Source: Aquisalimonas sp.
GTDB taxonomy: Bacteria > Pseudomonadota > Gammaproteobacteria > Nitrococcales > Aquisalimonadaceae
Assembly: GCA_007126095.1 (NCBI GenBank)
Contig: SLBZ01000015.1
Span: 1 to 64,000, forward strand
DNA: 64,000 nt
Reading direction: 5' to 3'
The notes below the pieces were generated by a model that was given only the letters and a program-made list of their open reading frames with translations, had not been told where the DNA came from and made no database searches. Each line of letters opens with the position of its first letter. The first letter of the stretch is position 1. The position numbers and the translations under genes are program-made. Of the stretch, positions 40,484 to 48,982 are shown piece after piece.

Positions 40484-41620
40484 TCAGTCTCCGGTGCCGT
40501 TTTCGGTGGGTGGCGTGTCGTCGTCCGTGAGGCTGCGAATATACGCCAACAGCGCGTCCAGCTCGTCGTCCTCGAAATCGTAGGCGGGCATTGCCGGCGG
40601 GTACCCCTCGGTGATCTGCGCCCGCGGGTCGGTGATCGAGCGGCGGATGTAATCGGCGTCGGCGGTAACGGTGGAGCCGTCGTCCAGGGTGACCTCGCTG
40701 CCGTAGAGGTTCAGCCAGGTGGGGCCGATGCTGCGGCTGCCGTCGGCGGTGTGGCAGGCCATGCAGCCTTCCGAGTCGGCCAGCTCCCGGCCCCAGCGCA
40801 CGTCCTCGTCTTCCTCACGTTCTTCCAGGGCCGCCATCTGGTCGCCGAAGGTGCGGCGTTCGGCCAGCCAGGCGTCGAAGTCGTCCTGCTCCATGACGAG
40901 GACGTCGTCGCGCATGCGGTAGTGGGCGATGCCGCAGTGCTGGGTGCACAGCACCTCGAACTCGCCCGTGCGGGTGGGAGTAAACCAGAAGTGGGTGACC
41001 ATGCCGGGCACCATGTCCATCTTTGCCCGGAACTGCGGCACGAAGAAGCCGTGGATGACGTCCTGGGAGCGCAGGTGCATCTGCACCGGGCGGTCGACGG
41101 GCAGGCGTAGCGCGCCGTCCGCGATGACGATGTCGTCCCGGGAGGCCGGGTCGTCCGGGTCCAGTCCGAGCGGGTTGTCGGAGCTGATCAGGCGGGTGTC
41201 GGTACGGCCGAATTCGCCGTCCTCTCCCGGGTAGCGGTAGTGGAAGCGCCACTGCTCGCCGAAGGCTTCCACGGCCATGGCGTCGTCGGGCGGGTTGACG
41301 AAGTTGTTGTAGACGGCCAGGCCGGGGGCCAGCAGCGCGACGATGCCGACCGTGGTCAGCCCCAGAAGCCACCACTCCAGGCGCCGGTTGTCGGGTGTGT
41401 AGGCCGCCCGCTGTCCCTGCCGGTGACGGTATTTCACCAGCGCATAGATCATGAACGCCATCACCGCGACAAAGACGACGCCGGTGACGGCGAACGACAG
41501 GTGGAGCATCACATCCATGGAGTACCAGTTGGATGCGAGCTCGGTCAGCCCCCAGGGGCTCACCAGGTGGAACACGACCGAGGCCACGACCACCACGATC
41601 AGAACGATGACCACACCCAT
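40484..41620 (-). CDS. coxB: Cytochrome c oxidase subunit II with fused cytochrome c domain
   Basis: A 378-residue membrane protein of the caa3 type. Two membrane helices anchor it (about 5-25 and 40-65). A cupredoxin domain (about 110-240) binds CuA through CTQHCGIAHYRM, where the usual Glu between the two Cys is Gln. A C-terminal cytochrome c domain (about 270-365) carries CMACHTADGS as the covalent heme site, with a Met ligand probably in PPAMPAYDF. Electrons pass from a soluble or membrane cytochrome through this subunit to coxA. The ATG at 41620 has GGTGAG upstream; a GTG at 41626 is too close to that site. It is the first gene of the operon. The protein is strongly acidic. Confidence 0.94.
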   Translation of the reverse strand: MGVVIVLIVVVVASVVFHLVSPWGLTELASNWYSMDVMLHLSFAVTGVVFVAVMAFMIYALVKYRHRQGQRAAYTPDNRRLEWWLLGLTTVGIVALLAPGLAVYNNFVNPPDDAMAVEAFGEQWRFHYRYPGEDGEFGRTDTRLISSDNPLGLDPDDPASRDDIVIADGALRLPVDRPVQMHLRSQDVIHGFFVPQFRAKMDMVPGMVTHFWFTPTRTGEFEVLCTQHCGIAHYRMRDDVLVMEQDDFDAWLAERRTFGDQMAALEEREEDEDVRWGRELADSEGCMACHTADGSRSIGPTWLNLYGSEVTLDDGSTVTADADYIRRSITDPRAQITEGYPPAMPAYDFEDDELDALLAYIRSLTDDDTPPTENGTGD

Positions 41621-41738
41621 GGCCACTCACCCTGGTATGCCGGGCTGGCGTCATGCCGCCCCGTTGAAACCGGGCCGGGTCAGCGCGCAGGCAACAACGG
41701 CGCCAGAGCCCGGCCAGTAACCGTCCGCCGGCAGTCCA

Positions 41739-42308
41739 TTACGGAAACGTCTCCGTGAAGAACCGCTTCATGCGGAACTGCATGGCGATCAGCCAGTGGG
41801 GTGCGCCGGTCTGCGTGCCCGCCTCCTTCACGGTGGGGTGGCGCTGCAGCACGCGATTGAGGATGTCTTCCTGACCGGGTTCCAGATCAACAAAGAAGAC
41901 GTGCTGACCCATTTTCAGCGCGGATTCGAAGCGCCGGAAGTGGACATTCGGGGTCTCAATGCCCCGCAGCCCGCCTTCCCAGGTCAGGAACCCGAGCAGC
42001 ACGATGGCGAGGAAGACGAAAGGCAGCCAGCCCGCTTCCGTGCCCGTCCAGCCCATGGCCCAGGGTACGAGCAGTGCGAGGGCGGCGGCGCACACACCCA
42101 GTGCCGCACCGATCAGCGTCGAGTGCACCAGGTCGGTCTTCATCAGGTCGGTGACGGCGTTGAGGTGGTGGTGGCGTTCCACCGCACTGTCCTTGAGGCT
42201 CAGCACATGGATCTGGGGCGTGACCACGCCGGCCGCCTCCAGGTCCTCTTCAAGGCGTTCCAGATCGTCCAGATCGTCGCTGATGAAAAAATACCGGTTC
42301 AGTTTCAT
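41739..42308 (-). CDS. Conserved two-helix membrane protein of unknown function
   Basis: A 189-residue protein. Its cytoplasmic N-terminal part (about 1-60, KLNRYFFISDDLDDLERLEEDLEAAG and QIHVLSLKDSAVERHHHLNAV) looks like a small alpha/beta domain. Two membrane helices follow (about 74-95 and 100-118), then a soluble C-terminal domain (VHFRRFESALKMGQHVFFVDLE). Homologues have carried misleading old labels involving NAD/FAD or magnesium transport; I see no cofactor motif. The ATG at 42308 has GGAGGGG just upstream. It lies upstream of coxB on the same strand with a 118-bp gap. Confidence 0.65.
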   Translation of the reverse strand: MKLNRYFFISDDLDDLERLEEDLEAAGVVTPQIHVLSLKDSAVERHHHLNAVTDLMKTDLVHSTLIGAALGVCAAALALLVPWAMGWTGTEAGWLPFVFLAIVLLGFLTWEGGLRGIETPNVHFRRFESALKMGQHVFFVDLEPGQEDILNRVLQRHPTVKEAGTQTGAPHWLIAMQFRMKRFFTETFP

Positions 42309-42419
42309 GACCACCCCTCCTCCGTTGTGCAAAGGTGATCAGCGTGTCCCTTACCCGGAGTGTGGTTCACGAGGGCGGGTTGGCTACGGTCTTTTTAGAA
42401 TTTTCGGATCGATAAGCCG

Positions 42420-42460
42420 TTGTTCATTGGGCTGTTTCGACATAAAAACTTCCCGGAAGT
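42420..42460 (+). promoter_or_regulatory. Candidate promoter and operator of the flavin reductase gene
   Basis: TTGTTC (42420-42425) and TAAAAA (42443-42448) are 17 bases apart, with 3 and 4 consensus matches. A perfect 13-base palindrome, ACTTCC-C-GGAAGT (42448-42460), begins at the last base of the -10 box, where a repressor could bind. The gene starts 60 bases downstream. Confidence 0.35.
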
Positions 42461-42520
42461 GCTGGCATTCCGCGCGTAAACCTGCGTAAGCTCGCCGGGC
42501 AGATCAACAGAGGGTGTCCC

Positions 42521-43138
42521 ATGGCTGACAGCATGTACTTCTATGAGCCTGCCCAGGGCCACGGCCTGCCACATGATCCGTTCAACGCCATGGTGGCGCC
42601 GCGCCCGATCGGATGGATCTCCTCCCGCGACCCGGAAGGCCGGCTCAATCTGGCGCCATACAGCTTCTTCAATGCCTTCAACTACCGGCCGCCCATCGTC
42701 GGCTTTGCCAGCATCGGCTACAAGGACTCGGTACGGAATATCGTCGACACCGGCGAGTTCGGCTGGAATCTGGCCACTCGGCCCCTGGCCGAGGCCATGA
42801 ATGCCAGCTGTGCGGCGGTTGCACCCGAGGTGGACGAGTTCGAGCTGGCCGGGCTGACCCCGGCGCCGTCCCGGGTGATCAGTGCGCCGCGGGTGGCGGA
42901 GACGCCGGTGTCGTTCGAGTGTGTCGTGACCCAGGTACTGCAGCTCCAGAGCGCCGGTGGTGCCCGGGTGGACAGCTGGATGGTGTTCGGCGAAGTGGTC
43001 GGGGTCCACATCCGCGAGGATCTGCTCAAGGACGGCATCTACGACACCGCCGCTGCCGAGCCGATCCTGCGTGCCGGTGGCCCGGCGGACTACTTCGGCG
43101 TCGACGCGTCCCGGCGTTTCCGCATGTACAGGCCCTGA
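42521..43138 (+). CDS. Flavin reductase family protein (FMN split barrel)
   Basis: A 205-residue protein of the flavin reductase-like split-barrel fold. The opening NAMVAPRPIGWISSRDPEGRLNLAPYSFFNAF is the conserved flavin-phosphate binding segment. GEFGWNLATRPLAEAMNASC and the VVGVHIREDLLKDG strand also fit. Such proteins reduce FMN or act as flavin-dependent small-molecule reductases. It lies near an FMO-like monooxygenase and an NADPH-FMN reductase in a redox-rich region. AGAGGGTGTCCC precedes the ATG. Confidence 0.85.
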   Translation: MADSMYFYEPAQGHGLPHDPFNAMVAPRPIGWISSRDPEGRLNLAPYSFFNAFNYRPPIVGFASIGYKDSVRNIVDTGEFGWNLATRPLAEAMNASCAAVAPEVDEFELAGLTPAPSRVISAPRVAETPVSFECVVTQVLQLQSAGGARVDSWMVFGEVVGVHIREDLLKDGIYDTAAAEPILRAGGPADYFGVDASRRFRMYRP

Positions 43139-43240
43139 GCGGCCTGTCACCGGAGCCTTTCCGGTGGATGCCCGAGTCTGAGGACCTGGTCCACCAGCAG
43201 GAAGGCAGCCATCGGGCATCGTTCGGGAGCCGGTGCTCGC

Positions 43241-43651
43241 TTACTGCGGGGACTGTTCGGGGGCGGGTGCGAACTGCTCCTGCAGATACGCGATGATCGC
43301 GTCGGACTCGTAGAGCCAGCGCTCGGAGCCGTCGGCCTCACGGATACGCAGGCAGGGGACTTTCACCCTGCCGCCCTCGCGCTCCAGCGCCTCGCGGTGC
43401 TCCCCCGGGTGCTGGGCATTGCGCAGCTCGATGTTCAGCGACAGGCGCTGCATGGCCCGGCGAGTCTTGATGCAGAACGGGCAGGCGGGGAAATGGTAGA
43501 GCGCCAGCGCGCGGGTGCGTTCGTCCACCCGAGCCTGTTCATCAGGTTCGCGTTCGATGCCGCCGGGCATGGTCAGCCGGTTGCCGATGATCATGATCGG
43601 CGTCAGCACTAGGCGAACGCCGCGAAAGAAGGTTCGTATCAGGATTCGCAT
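43241..43651 (-). CDS. Membrane-anchored glutaredoxin-like protein
   Basis: A 136-residue protein with an N-terminal hydrophobic or amphipathic segment (about 1-25, RILIRTFFRGVRLVLTPIMII) and a glutaredoxin/GST-N fold (about 50-130). The redox motif is CPFC in YHFPACPFCIKTRRAM. The cis-Pro loop VKVPCLRI and the ESDAIIAYLQEQF helix bind glutathione. It may reduce disulphides or glutathione adducts at the inner membrane. The ATG at 43651 gives the conserved length; its ribosome site is weak. Confidence 0.8.
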   Translation of the reverse strand: MRILIRTFFRGVRLVLTPIMIIGNRLTMPGGIEREPDEQARVDERTRALALYHFPACPFCIKTRRAMQRLSLNIELRNAQHPGEHREALEREGGRVKVPCLRIREADGSERWLYESDAIIAYLQEQFAPAPEQSPQ

Positions 43652-43730
43652 GACGCGCAGGATGGCACAGACCCGGGCGTTGATACAGCCCGGCGTCACC
43701 GGGTGACGCCGGGCCGCCGGTGCGTTCCCA

Positions 43731-45533
43731 TTACGCCAGGTGGTGGACCTCCTGCATGCCGTAGACCGGGGTGGGAATCTCCTCCTTGCGCGCCTTGAGC
43801 TGCAGCGCCAGATAATGGGAGTAGTGCCGCGACTGGTGCAGGTTGCCGCCGTGGAACCACAGCCCCTCCTGCCGAGTGGGTTTCCACATGTTGCGCAGTT
43901 CGCCTTCCCACGGGCCGGGGTCTTTCGGCGTATCCGAACCCATGCCCCAGCACTTGCCGACCTTGTCGGCCACGTCCTGGGAGATGATGCGGGCTGCCCA
44001 GCCGTTCATGGAGCCGTAGCCGGTGGCGTAGACGATCAGGTCCGCCGGTAGCTCCGTGCCGTCCGTGAGCGTGACCGATTCCGGGTTGATCCGCTCGATG
44101 CTGACCCCGCTGTGCAGCTTGACGTCGCCGTTGGCCACCAGGTCGCAGGCGCCTACATCGATGTAGTAGCCGGAGCCCCGGCGCAGATACTTCAGGAACA
44201 GCCCCGAGTCGTCGGCTCCGAAGTCCAGCAGGAATCCGGCGTCCTCCAGCCGCCTGTAGAAGTCCGCATCCCGCTCACGGATGGTGTCGAATGCCGGCTT
44301 CTGCATCTGCGGGAGCACCCGGTAAGGGATCGAGGCGAAGATCATGTCCGCCATGTCGTGGGTGATCCCGTTCTCCAGCGCGTCCTCGGAATACAGCGGC
44401 CCCAGTACCACGTCCATGAGCGAGTCCGATTTCACGATGTGGGTGGAAGAGCGCTGCAGCATGGTGACGTCGGCGTCGTTCTCCCACAGCGCGGCACAGA
44501 TGTCGTGAGCGGAGTTGTTGGAACCCACCACGACCACTCTCTTGCCGCGGTAGGCGTCCGGCCCGGGGTGCTGGCTGGAGTGCTGCTGTTCGCCCCGGAA
44601 GGTTTCGGCGCCCGGGTAGTGCGGCATGTTGGGCACGCCGGACATGCCGGTGGCGAGGACCAGCTGTTTCGGGCGCAGCGTGACCCGTTCGCCGTTGCGG
44701 TTGACGTTCACCATCCACTCGCCGGTGGTCTCGTCGTAGCTGGCGCTCTCGCACTCGGTGGAGCTCCAGTAATTGAGCTCCATTACCCGGGTGTACATTT
44801 CCAGCCAGTCGCCGATCTTGTCCTTGGGCGAAAACACCGGCCAGTTGTCGGGAAAGGGGAGATACGGAAGATGGTCGTACCAGACCGGGTCGTGCAGGCA
44901 CAGGGATTTGTAGCGGTTGCGCCAGGAGTCCCCCGGGCGCGGGTTCTTCTCAACCACGATGGTGGGCACGTCCATCTGCCGCAGCCGGGCGGCCAGCCCG
45001 ATACCGCCCTGGCCGCCTCCAACGATGACGCAGTAGGGCTGGCGAGTGTAGCCGAGCTCCTCCTGCTCGCGCCCACGTGCCTCCTGCCAGGTCTCGCGCT
45101 CCTTTGACGCGCCGTGTTCGGCGCCCTTCGGGCGCCGGTGCCGGCGTGGTTCGGGGTGGTCGCGCAGGCCGGCCATGGCGGTGAGCAGGGTCCAGCATTT
45201 GCCGTCCTTGAGACGCAGTATGCCGTGCCCTTCGGCGACACCGGTGCGGAAGCTGAACCAGCTCTCCACGACCCCGTCCGTCTCGGTCGCCTCGCCGGTC
45301 GGCGTCCACGCCTCGGGGCGCGCCTCCGGTGCGGTGTTCGCCAGCATGGCACGGATGGCGTCATGCCCCTCGGCCGTCTTGATGTTCCAGGTGAACGTGA
45401 CCAGGTCGCGCCAGTAGCACTCGTCGTGGAACAGGGTCGTGGCGGTATCGAAGTCACGGTTCTGAAGTGCCGCGCCGAAGTCCACGAGCCAGTCGGAGAC
45501 CTTCTGGCCGGGGGTGTTCTTTTGTGCAGACAT
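43731..45533 (-). CDS. FMO-like NAD(P)/FAD-dependent monooxygenase with NTF2-like domain
   Basis: A 600-residue flavoprotein. Residues about 10-130 form an NTF2/SnoaL-like domain (FGAALQNRDFDTATTLFHDECYWRDL). The FAD Rossmann motif is IVGGGQGGIGLAARL (about 168). The GDSWRNRYKSLCLHDP block and the second dinucleotide motif VVVVGSNNSAHDI (about 330) are as in flavin-containing and Baeyer-Villiger type enzymes. YATGYGSMNGW near 510 is typical. It probably inserts oxygen into a small organic substrate. A canonical sigma-54 promoter lies upstream, facing an AcoR-type activator gene, so substrate-inducible expression is likely. GGAGGAG precedes the ATG. Confidence 0.88.
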   Translation of the reverse strand: MSAQKNTPGQKVSDWLVDFGAALQNRDFDTATTLFHDECYWRDLVTFTWNIKTAEGHDAIRAMLANTAPEARPEAWTPTGEATETDGVVESWFSFRTGVAEGHGILRLKDGKCWTLLTAMAGLRDHPEPRRHRRPKGAEHGASKERETWQEARGREQEELGYTRQPYCVIVGGGQGGIGLAARLRQMDVPTIVVEKNPRPGDSWRNRYKSLCLHDPVWYDHLPYLPFPDNWPVFSPKDKIGDWLEMYTRVMELNYWSSTECESASYDETTGEWMVNVNRNGERVTLRPKQLVLATGMSGVPNMPHYPGAETFRGEQQHSSQHPGPDAYRGKRVVVVGSNNSAHDICAALWENDADVTMLQRSSTHIVKSDSLMDVVLGPLYSEDALENGITHDMADMIFASIPYRVLPQMQKPAFDTIRERDADFYRRLEDAGFLLDFGADDSGLFLKYLRRGSGYYIDVGACDLVANGDVKLHSGVSIERINPESVTLTDGTELPADLIVYATGYGSMNGWAARIISQDVADKVGKCWGMGSDTPKDPGPWEGELRNMWKPTRQEGLWFHGGNLHQSRHYSHYLALQLKARKEEIPTPVYGMQEVHHLA

Positions 45534-45589
45534 TGTTTCTCCTCCGTTTAGCTGAACGGCCCTGTGAATCGGGCCTTCGCCAAATGGAG

Positions 45590-45606
45590 AGCAGATCGCG
45601 TGCCAG
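45590..45606 (-). promoter_or_regulatory. Sigma-54 (-24/-12) promoter of the monooxygenase
   Basis: On the minus strand CTGGCACGCGATCTGCT has GG at 45603-45604 and GC at 45591-45592, separated by exactly 10 bases. It matches TGGCACG-N4-TTGC at all but one position. The expected start site near 45579 leaves a leader of about 46 bases. Confidence 0.85.
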
Positions 45607-45715
45607 TTGCGGACGCGGTCCGGGTCTTGTCCGCAAGTGATTGACCGGGCGTTGGATATTTCTGACGGGCGCGGTGCCTTCCGCCGGCTGGATGCGCATT
45701 CGGGGCGCGGCTGCC

Positions 45716-45753
45716 GTTACATCTGGAACATGCCGGCGTTACAGGTGTAACGC
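45716..45753. promoter_or_regulatory. Tandem activator-binding dyads (UAS)
   Basis: Site 2 is a perfect dyad GCGTTACA-GG-TGTAACGC (45736-45753). Site 1 is GTTACA-TC-TGGAAC (45716-45729), with one mismatch and the same 2-base centre. Centres are 22 bp apart, two helical turns, and lie about 130-155 bp upstream of the sigma-54 -12 box. This is the usual place for an enhancer-binding protein. Confidence 0.65.
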
Positions 45754-45876
45754 ACTGATCCGCCGGCCGTTACACTGTATTGACACCCCCCGTCGGGTGT
45801 GCTGAGTTGACCCGATAACACGGCCGTTCCGGCCGGTCATGACAGCGGTGGTCGCAACGGCCGCCGGGAGGAGAAC

Positions 45877-47856
45877 ATGGGTCTTCGCCGCGAACAGCGC
45901 GAGCACATCGACGCGGTTCTCAAGTACGCGGAAGGCAGGGGCAGGCCGGTGACGCAGGCGCCGAACACGCCGGTGATCGGTCAGTCGTGGCAGCGCTGTA
46001 TCACCGAGTACGGCCTCGACCCGACCCGCCCGCGCCCGGCCCGCATCGTCACCAATCAGGTGCTGCGCGAGCACCAGGACCGTTCCGACGAACTGCTCGG
46101 TGTTGCGCGTGCGGGCGTCGATCAGCTCTACCAGCAGGCGGCGCAGCTGGATTACGTGCTGCTGCTCACCGATGATCGCGGCATCGCCGTGCAGTATCTG
46201 GGCGACCGGCACCGGGATGCCAGGCTACGCAAGGCCGGGCTTTATCTGGGCTCCGACTGGAGTGAGGACTACGCAGGCACCTGCGCCGTGGGCACCTGCC
46301 TGCAGGGCAACGTCGCCCTGAGCTGTCACCGCACTGATCACTTCGACGCCACCCATATCGGATTGACCTGTACGGCCGCCCCCATTCGCGATCCATATGG
46401 ACAACCGCTGGCCGTTCTCAACATCTCCGCGCTGGACTCGCCTGTCGGGCCGGAAAGCCAGACCTTCGGCCAGCATCTGGTGACGCTCTATGCGCGCATG
46501 ATCGAGGACGCCCATTTCCTGCGCCGCTACCGCAACAGCTATCTGCTGCGTTGTGATACCTCCCGGGAGTTCGTGCGCGTCAGCGGCCGTTACCTGGTCG
46601 CCCTGGAAGAGGATGGCACCATACTGGCCGCCAATACGGCCGGGCGGGAGCTCATTGCCGCCCGGGGTCGGGGCAGCCCGGACGCGGTATCGATTACCTC
46701 GGTGCTGGACTGTGAGCTGCGCGATCTCTGGGATCTCCCTTATCGCAGTGAGGACCAGATTCGCGCCTTCCGCACGCGCGAGGGCAGCGAGGTGTACTTC
46801 GCAACCCTGATTCAGCCCAGCCGCTCCCTGCCGCGCAGCCACGCGGAGGCCCAGACGGAGTCGGAAGAGCAGGTGCCCGCCCTCGACCGGCTGGCGGCGG
46901 ACGATCCGGCCATGCGCAAGACGCTGGCGACGGCCAAGCGGTTGCGCAACGAACCCATCAACGTGCTGATCACGGGCGAGACGGGGACTGGCAAGGAGCG
47001 GCTCGCCCGGGCCCTGCATGAATCCAGTGATCGCGCGGGTGGCGCGTTCGTGGCTCTGAATTGCGCGGCCATCCCGGAGTCGTTGATCGAGAGCGAACTG
47101 TTCGGCTACCAGGGCGGCACGTTCACCGGTGCCCACCGGAAGGGGCGTTCGGGGTTGGTGCAGCAGGCCCATGGCGGTACGCTCTTTCTGGACGAGATCG
47201 GCGACATGCCGCTGCACCTGCAGACGCGTCTGCTGCGCGTGCTTGCCGAGCGGGAGATCCAGCCCCTCGGCACCGACCGGCCCGTGCCGGTGGATCTCCG
47301 GGTGGTGGCCGCCACCCATCAGGATCTGCGGCGGCTCATCGCCACGGGGACGTTCCGGGAAGACCTCTACTACCGCCTGAACGGAGCGACGCTGTGGCTG
47401 CCACCGTTACGGGAGAGGGCCGACCGGCAGCACGTCATCGACAGCGTGTATGCGGATCTCAGCCGCAACCGGCCGCATGCGCCGCGCTTGCGCGCGGATG
47501 CGGTCAGTGCCCTGTTGGCGAACCCCTGGCCCGGCAACATTCGTCAGCTGATCAATGCCCTGGCTTTCGCCCTTGCCACCGCACCGGGTGACGAAATCAC
47601 CGCCGGCGACCTGCCGGACGAACACGCCACGGTCGCGCTGGCGCCCGAGAGGTCTGGCGCGCGTCTGCAGCAGGCCGATCATTACACCGGCGACGCTGCG
47701 GCGCTGCACGAGGCGCTGACGCGCACGCGCTGGAACGTCAGCGCCGTGGCCAGAGAGTTTGGTGTGTCCCGCCCGACGGTATACCGACGTATGCGCCGGT
47801 ACGATATGGTCCCGCCCAATTGGCAGCCTGATGGAGTGTCCGGGCCGGCCGATTGA
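45877..47856 (+). CDS. AcoR-type sigma-54-dependent activator
   Basis: A 659-residue enhancer-binding protein. An N-terminal GAF-like sensor region covers about residues 75-200 (DYVLLLTDDRGIAVQYLG, EDYAGTCAVGTCLQ). A PAS-like part (about 235-300) is followed by an AAA+ domain (about 340-570). Walker A is GETGTGKERLA and Walker B is GGTLFLDEIGDM. The sigma-54 contact loop reads GTFTGA rather than GAFTGA. The Fis-type HTH ends the protein (WNVSAVAREFGVSRPTVYRRMRRYDM). GGGAGGAG precedes the ATG. It is divergent from the monooxygenase with its sigma-54 promoter, and the two downstream pirin genes may also be its targets. The inducer is unknown. Confidence 0.93.
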   Translation: MGLRREQREHIDAVLKYAEGRGRPVTQAPNTPVIGQSWQRCITEYGLDPTRPRPARIVTNQVLREHQDRSDELLGVARAGVDQLYQQAAQLDYVLLLTDDRGIAVQYLGDRHRDARLRKAGLYLGSDWSEDYAGTCAVGTCLQGNVALSCHRTDHFDATHIGLTCTAAPIRDPYGQPLAVLNISALDSPVGPESQTFGQHLVTLYARMIEDAHFLRRYRNSYLLRCDTSREFVRVSGRYLVALEEDGTILAANTAGRELIAARGRGSPDAVSITSVLDCELRDLWDLPYRSEDQIRAFRTREGSEVYFATLIQPSRSLPRSHAEAQTESEEQVPALDRLAADDPAMRKTLATAKRLRNEPINVLITGETGTGKERLARALHESSDRAGGAFVALNCAAIPESLIESELFGYQGGTFTGAHRKGRSGLVQQAHGGTLFLDEIGDMPLHLQTRLLRVLAEREIQPLGTDRPVPVDLRVVAATHQDLRRLIATGTFREDLYYRLNGATLWLPPLRERADRQHVIDSVYADLSRNRPHAPRLRADAVSALLANPWPGNIRQLINALAFALATAPGDEITAGDLPDEHATVALAPERSGARLQQADHYTGDAAALHEALTRTRWNVSAVAREFGVSRPTVYRRMRRYDMVPPNWQPDGVSGPAD

Positions 47857-47992
47857 AAGCCCCACGTTCAGTTCATGGTCCGCGTCATCGTTCCTCCTGG
47901 TGAACGCTCTGGTATGATTTCAGGGGCTACTGATTCCATTGTCCTGCCCATATCCTGGTTGCCATGTTCAACCGGAAGCGCAGGAGGTCACC

Positions 47993-48862
47993 ATGAAGGC
48001 CATTCGCAGCGTGCACGCGGCACCCCGCCACCACTGGGTCGGAAACGGATTCCCGGTGCGGTCGCTGTTCTCCCACCACGATCACGGGAGGGATCTGGAT
48101 CCGTTCCTGCTGATGGATTACGCCGGCCCCGTGACGTTTCAACCCGCCAGCAAGCCCCGTGGTGTCAGTGAGCATCCGCACAAGGGCTTCGAGACCGTGA
48201 CCATCGTCTACCAGGGCGAGGTGGCGCATCGGGACTCCACCGGTCACGGTGGCGTGATCGGCCCGGGAGACGTCCAGTGGATGACCGCCGGTGCCGGCAT
48301 TCTGCACGAGGAGTTTCACTCCGATGCCTTCACCGAGGCAGGCGGCGCGCTGCAGATGGTGCAGCTGTGGGTCAACCTGCCGGCCCGGGCCAAAGGGATG
48401 GAGCCGGGCTACCAGGCCATCCGCGCTGGCGACATCCCGGAGGTATCGCTGGCGGACGGCGCGGGTGCCGTGCGCGTCATCGCGGGCGACCTGGCGGGTC
48501 GTACCGGGCCGGCGCAGACGCAGACCCCGATGCAGGTCTGGGATGTGCGCCTGCGGCGGGAGGGCCGTGCGAGGCTGCACGTGCCCGAGGGCTGGCCCGC
48601 GACGGTGGCCGTCATCGACGGCACGGTGATGGTCAACGACGACGCGGTGCTCCGTGATGCCGATCTTGCGATCCTGGGCACCGAGGGCAGCGCCTTGGCC
48701 CTGGAGGCCAACAACGAGGCACGGTTGCTGGTGCTCAGCGGCGAGCCGATCGGTGATCCGGTGGCGGCCCGTGGGCCGTTCGTGATGAATCACGAGCACG
48801 AGATCGAGCGGACGCGGGCGGATTTCCGCCACAACCGGTTTTTGAGCCGGGAAGCGTCCTAG
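47993..48862 (+). CDS. Pirin family protein
   Basis: A 289-residue bicupin. The N-terminal cupin carries the metal ligands: EHPHKGFETVTIVYQGEVAHRDS gives two His, and GAGILHEEFHS gives His and Glu. YxHx-type pirins bind Fe or Mn, and some have quercetinase or redox-sensing activity. The second cupin (about 175-270) lacks metal ligands, as is normal. CAGGAGGTCACC precedes the ATG. It follows the AcoR-type regulator by 136 bases and precedes a second, broken pirin. Confidence 0.92.
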   Translation: MKAIRSVHAAPRHHWVGNGFPVRSLFSHHDHGRDLDPFLLMDYAGPVTFQPASKPRGVSEHPHKGFETVTIVYQGEVAHRDSTGHGGVIGPGDVQWMTAGAGILHEEFHSDAFTEAGGALQMVQLWVNLPARAKGMEPGYQAIRAGDIPEVSLADGAGAVRVIAGDLAGRTGPAQTQTPMQVWDVRLRREGRARLHVPEGWPATVAVIDGTVMVNDDAVLRDADLAILGTEGSALALEANNEARLLVLSGEPIGDPVAARGPFVMNHEHEIERTRADFRHNRFLSREAS

Positions 48863-48867
48863 CCTGA

Positions 48868-48900
48868 CCATCCCGGCCGGCCATTCGCCGGTCGGGATGG
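48868..48900 (+). terminator. Strong hairpin after the first pirin gene
   Basis: A 13-bp stem (48868-48880 with 48888-48900, one G-U pair) with a 7-base loop starts 6 bases past the pirin stop. No U-run follows. It probably ends or stabilises the first pirin message. Confidence 0.5.
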
Positions 48901-48982
48901 CTGCAGGGGGCTAGACTTCACGAGACGTGGTTCAGCCACACCACAGAGGCATGCGCTGTCGTGCCGTTGGAAGGAGAGTGCC

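Larger units (their letters stand above)
45534..45876. other. 343-bp divergent regulatory region
   Basis: Contains the sigma-54 promoter of the monooxygenase (45590-45606), two activator-type dyads (45716-45753), an extra GTTACA half site (45769-45774), and the dyad ACACCC/GGGTGT (45783-45800) next to a TTGACA-like box at 45780-45785. The last pair could belong to the activator's own promoter, but no good -10 was found. No gene is present. Confidence 0.6.

Noticed and set aside
38583..40583. A 666-codon plus-strand frame rich in His/Gln/Asp opposite coxA
   Set aside because: Its composition is the antisense image of membrane-helix codons in coxA; no start context or family match.
47891..47918. 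TATGAT (47913-47918) as promoter of the first pirin gene
   Set aside because: The -10 is good but the -35 position (TTCCTC) matches consensus at only two bases; not strong enough to list.
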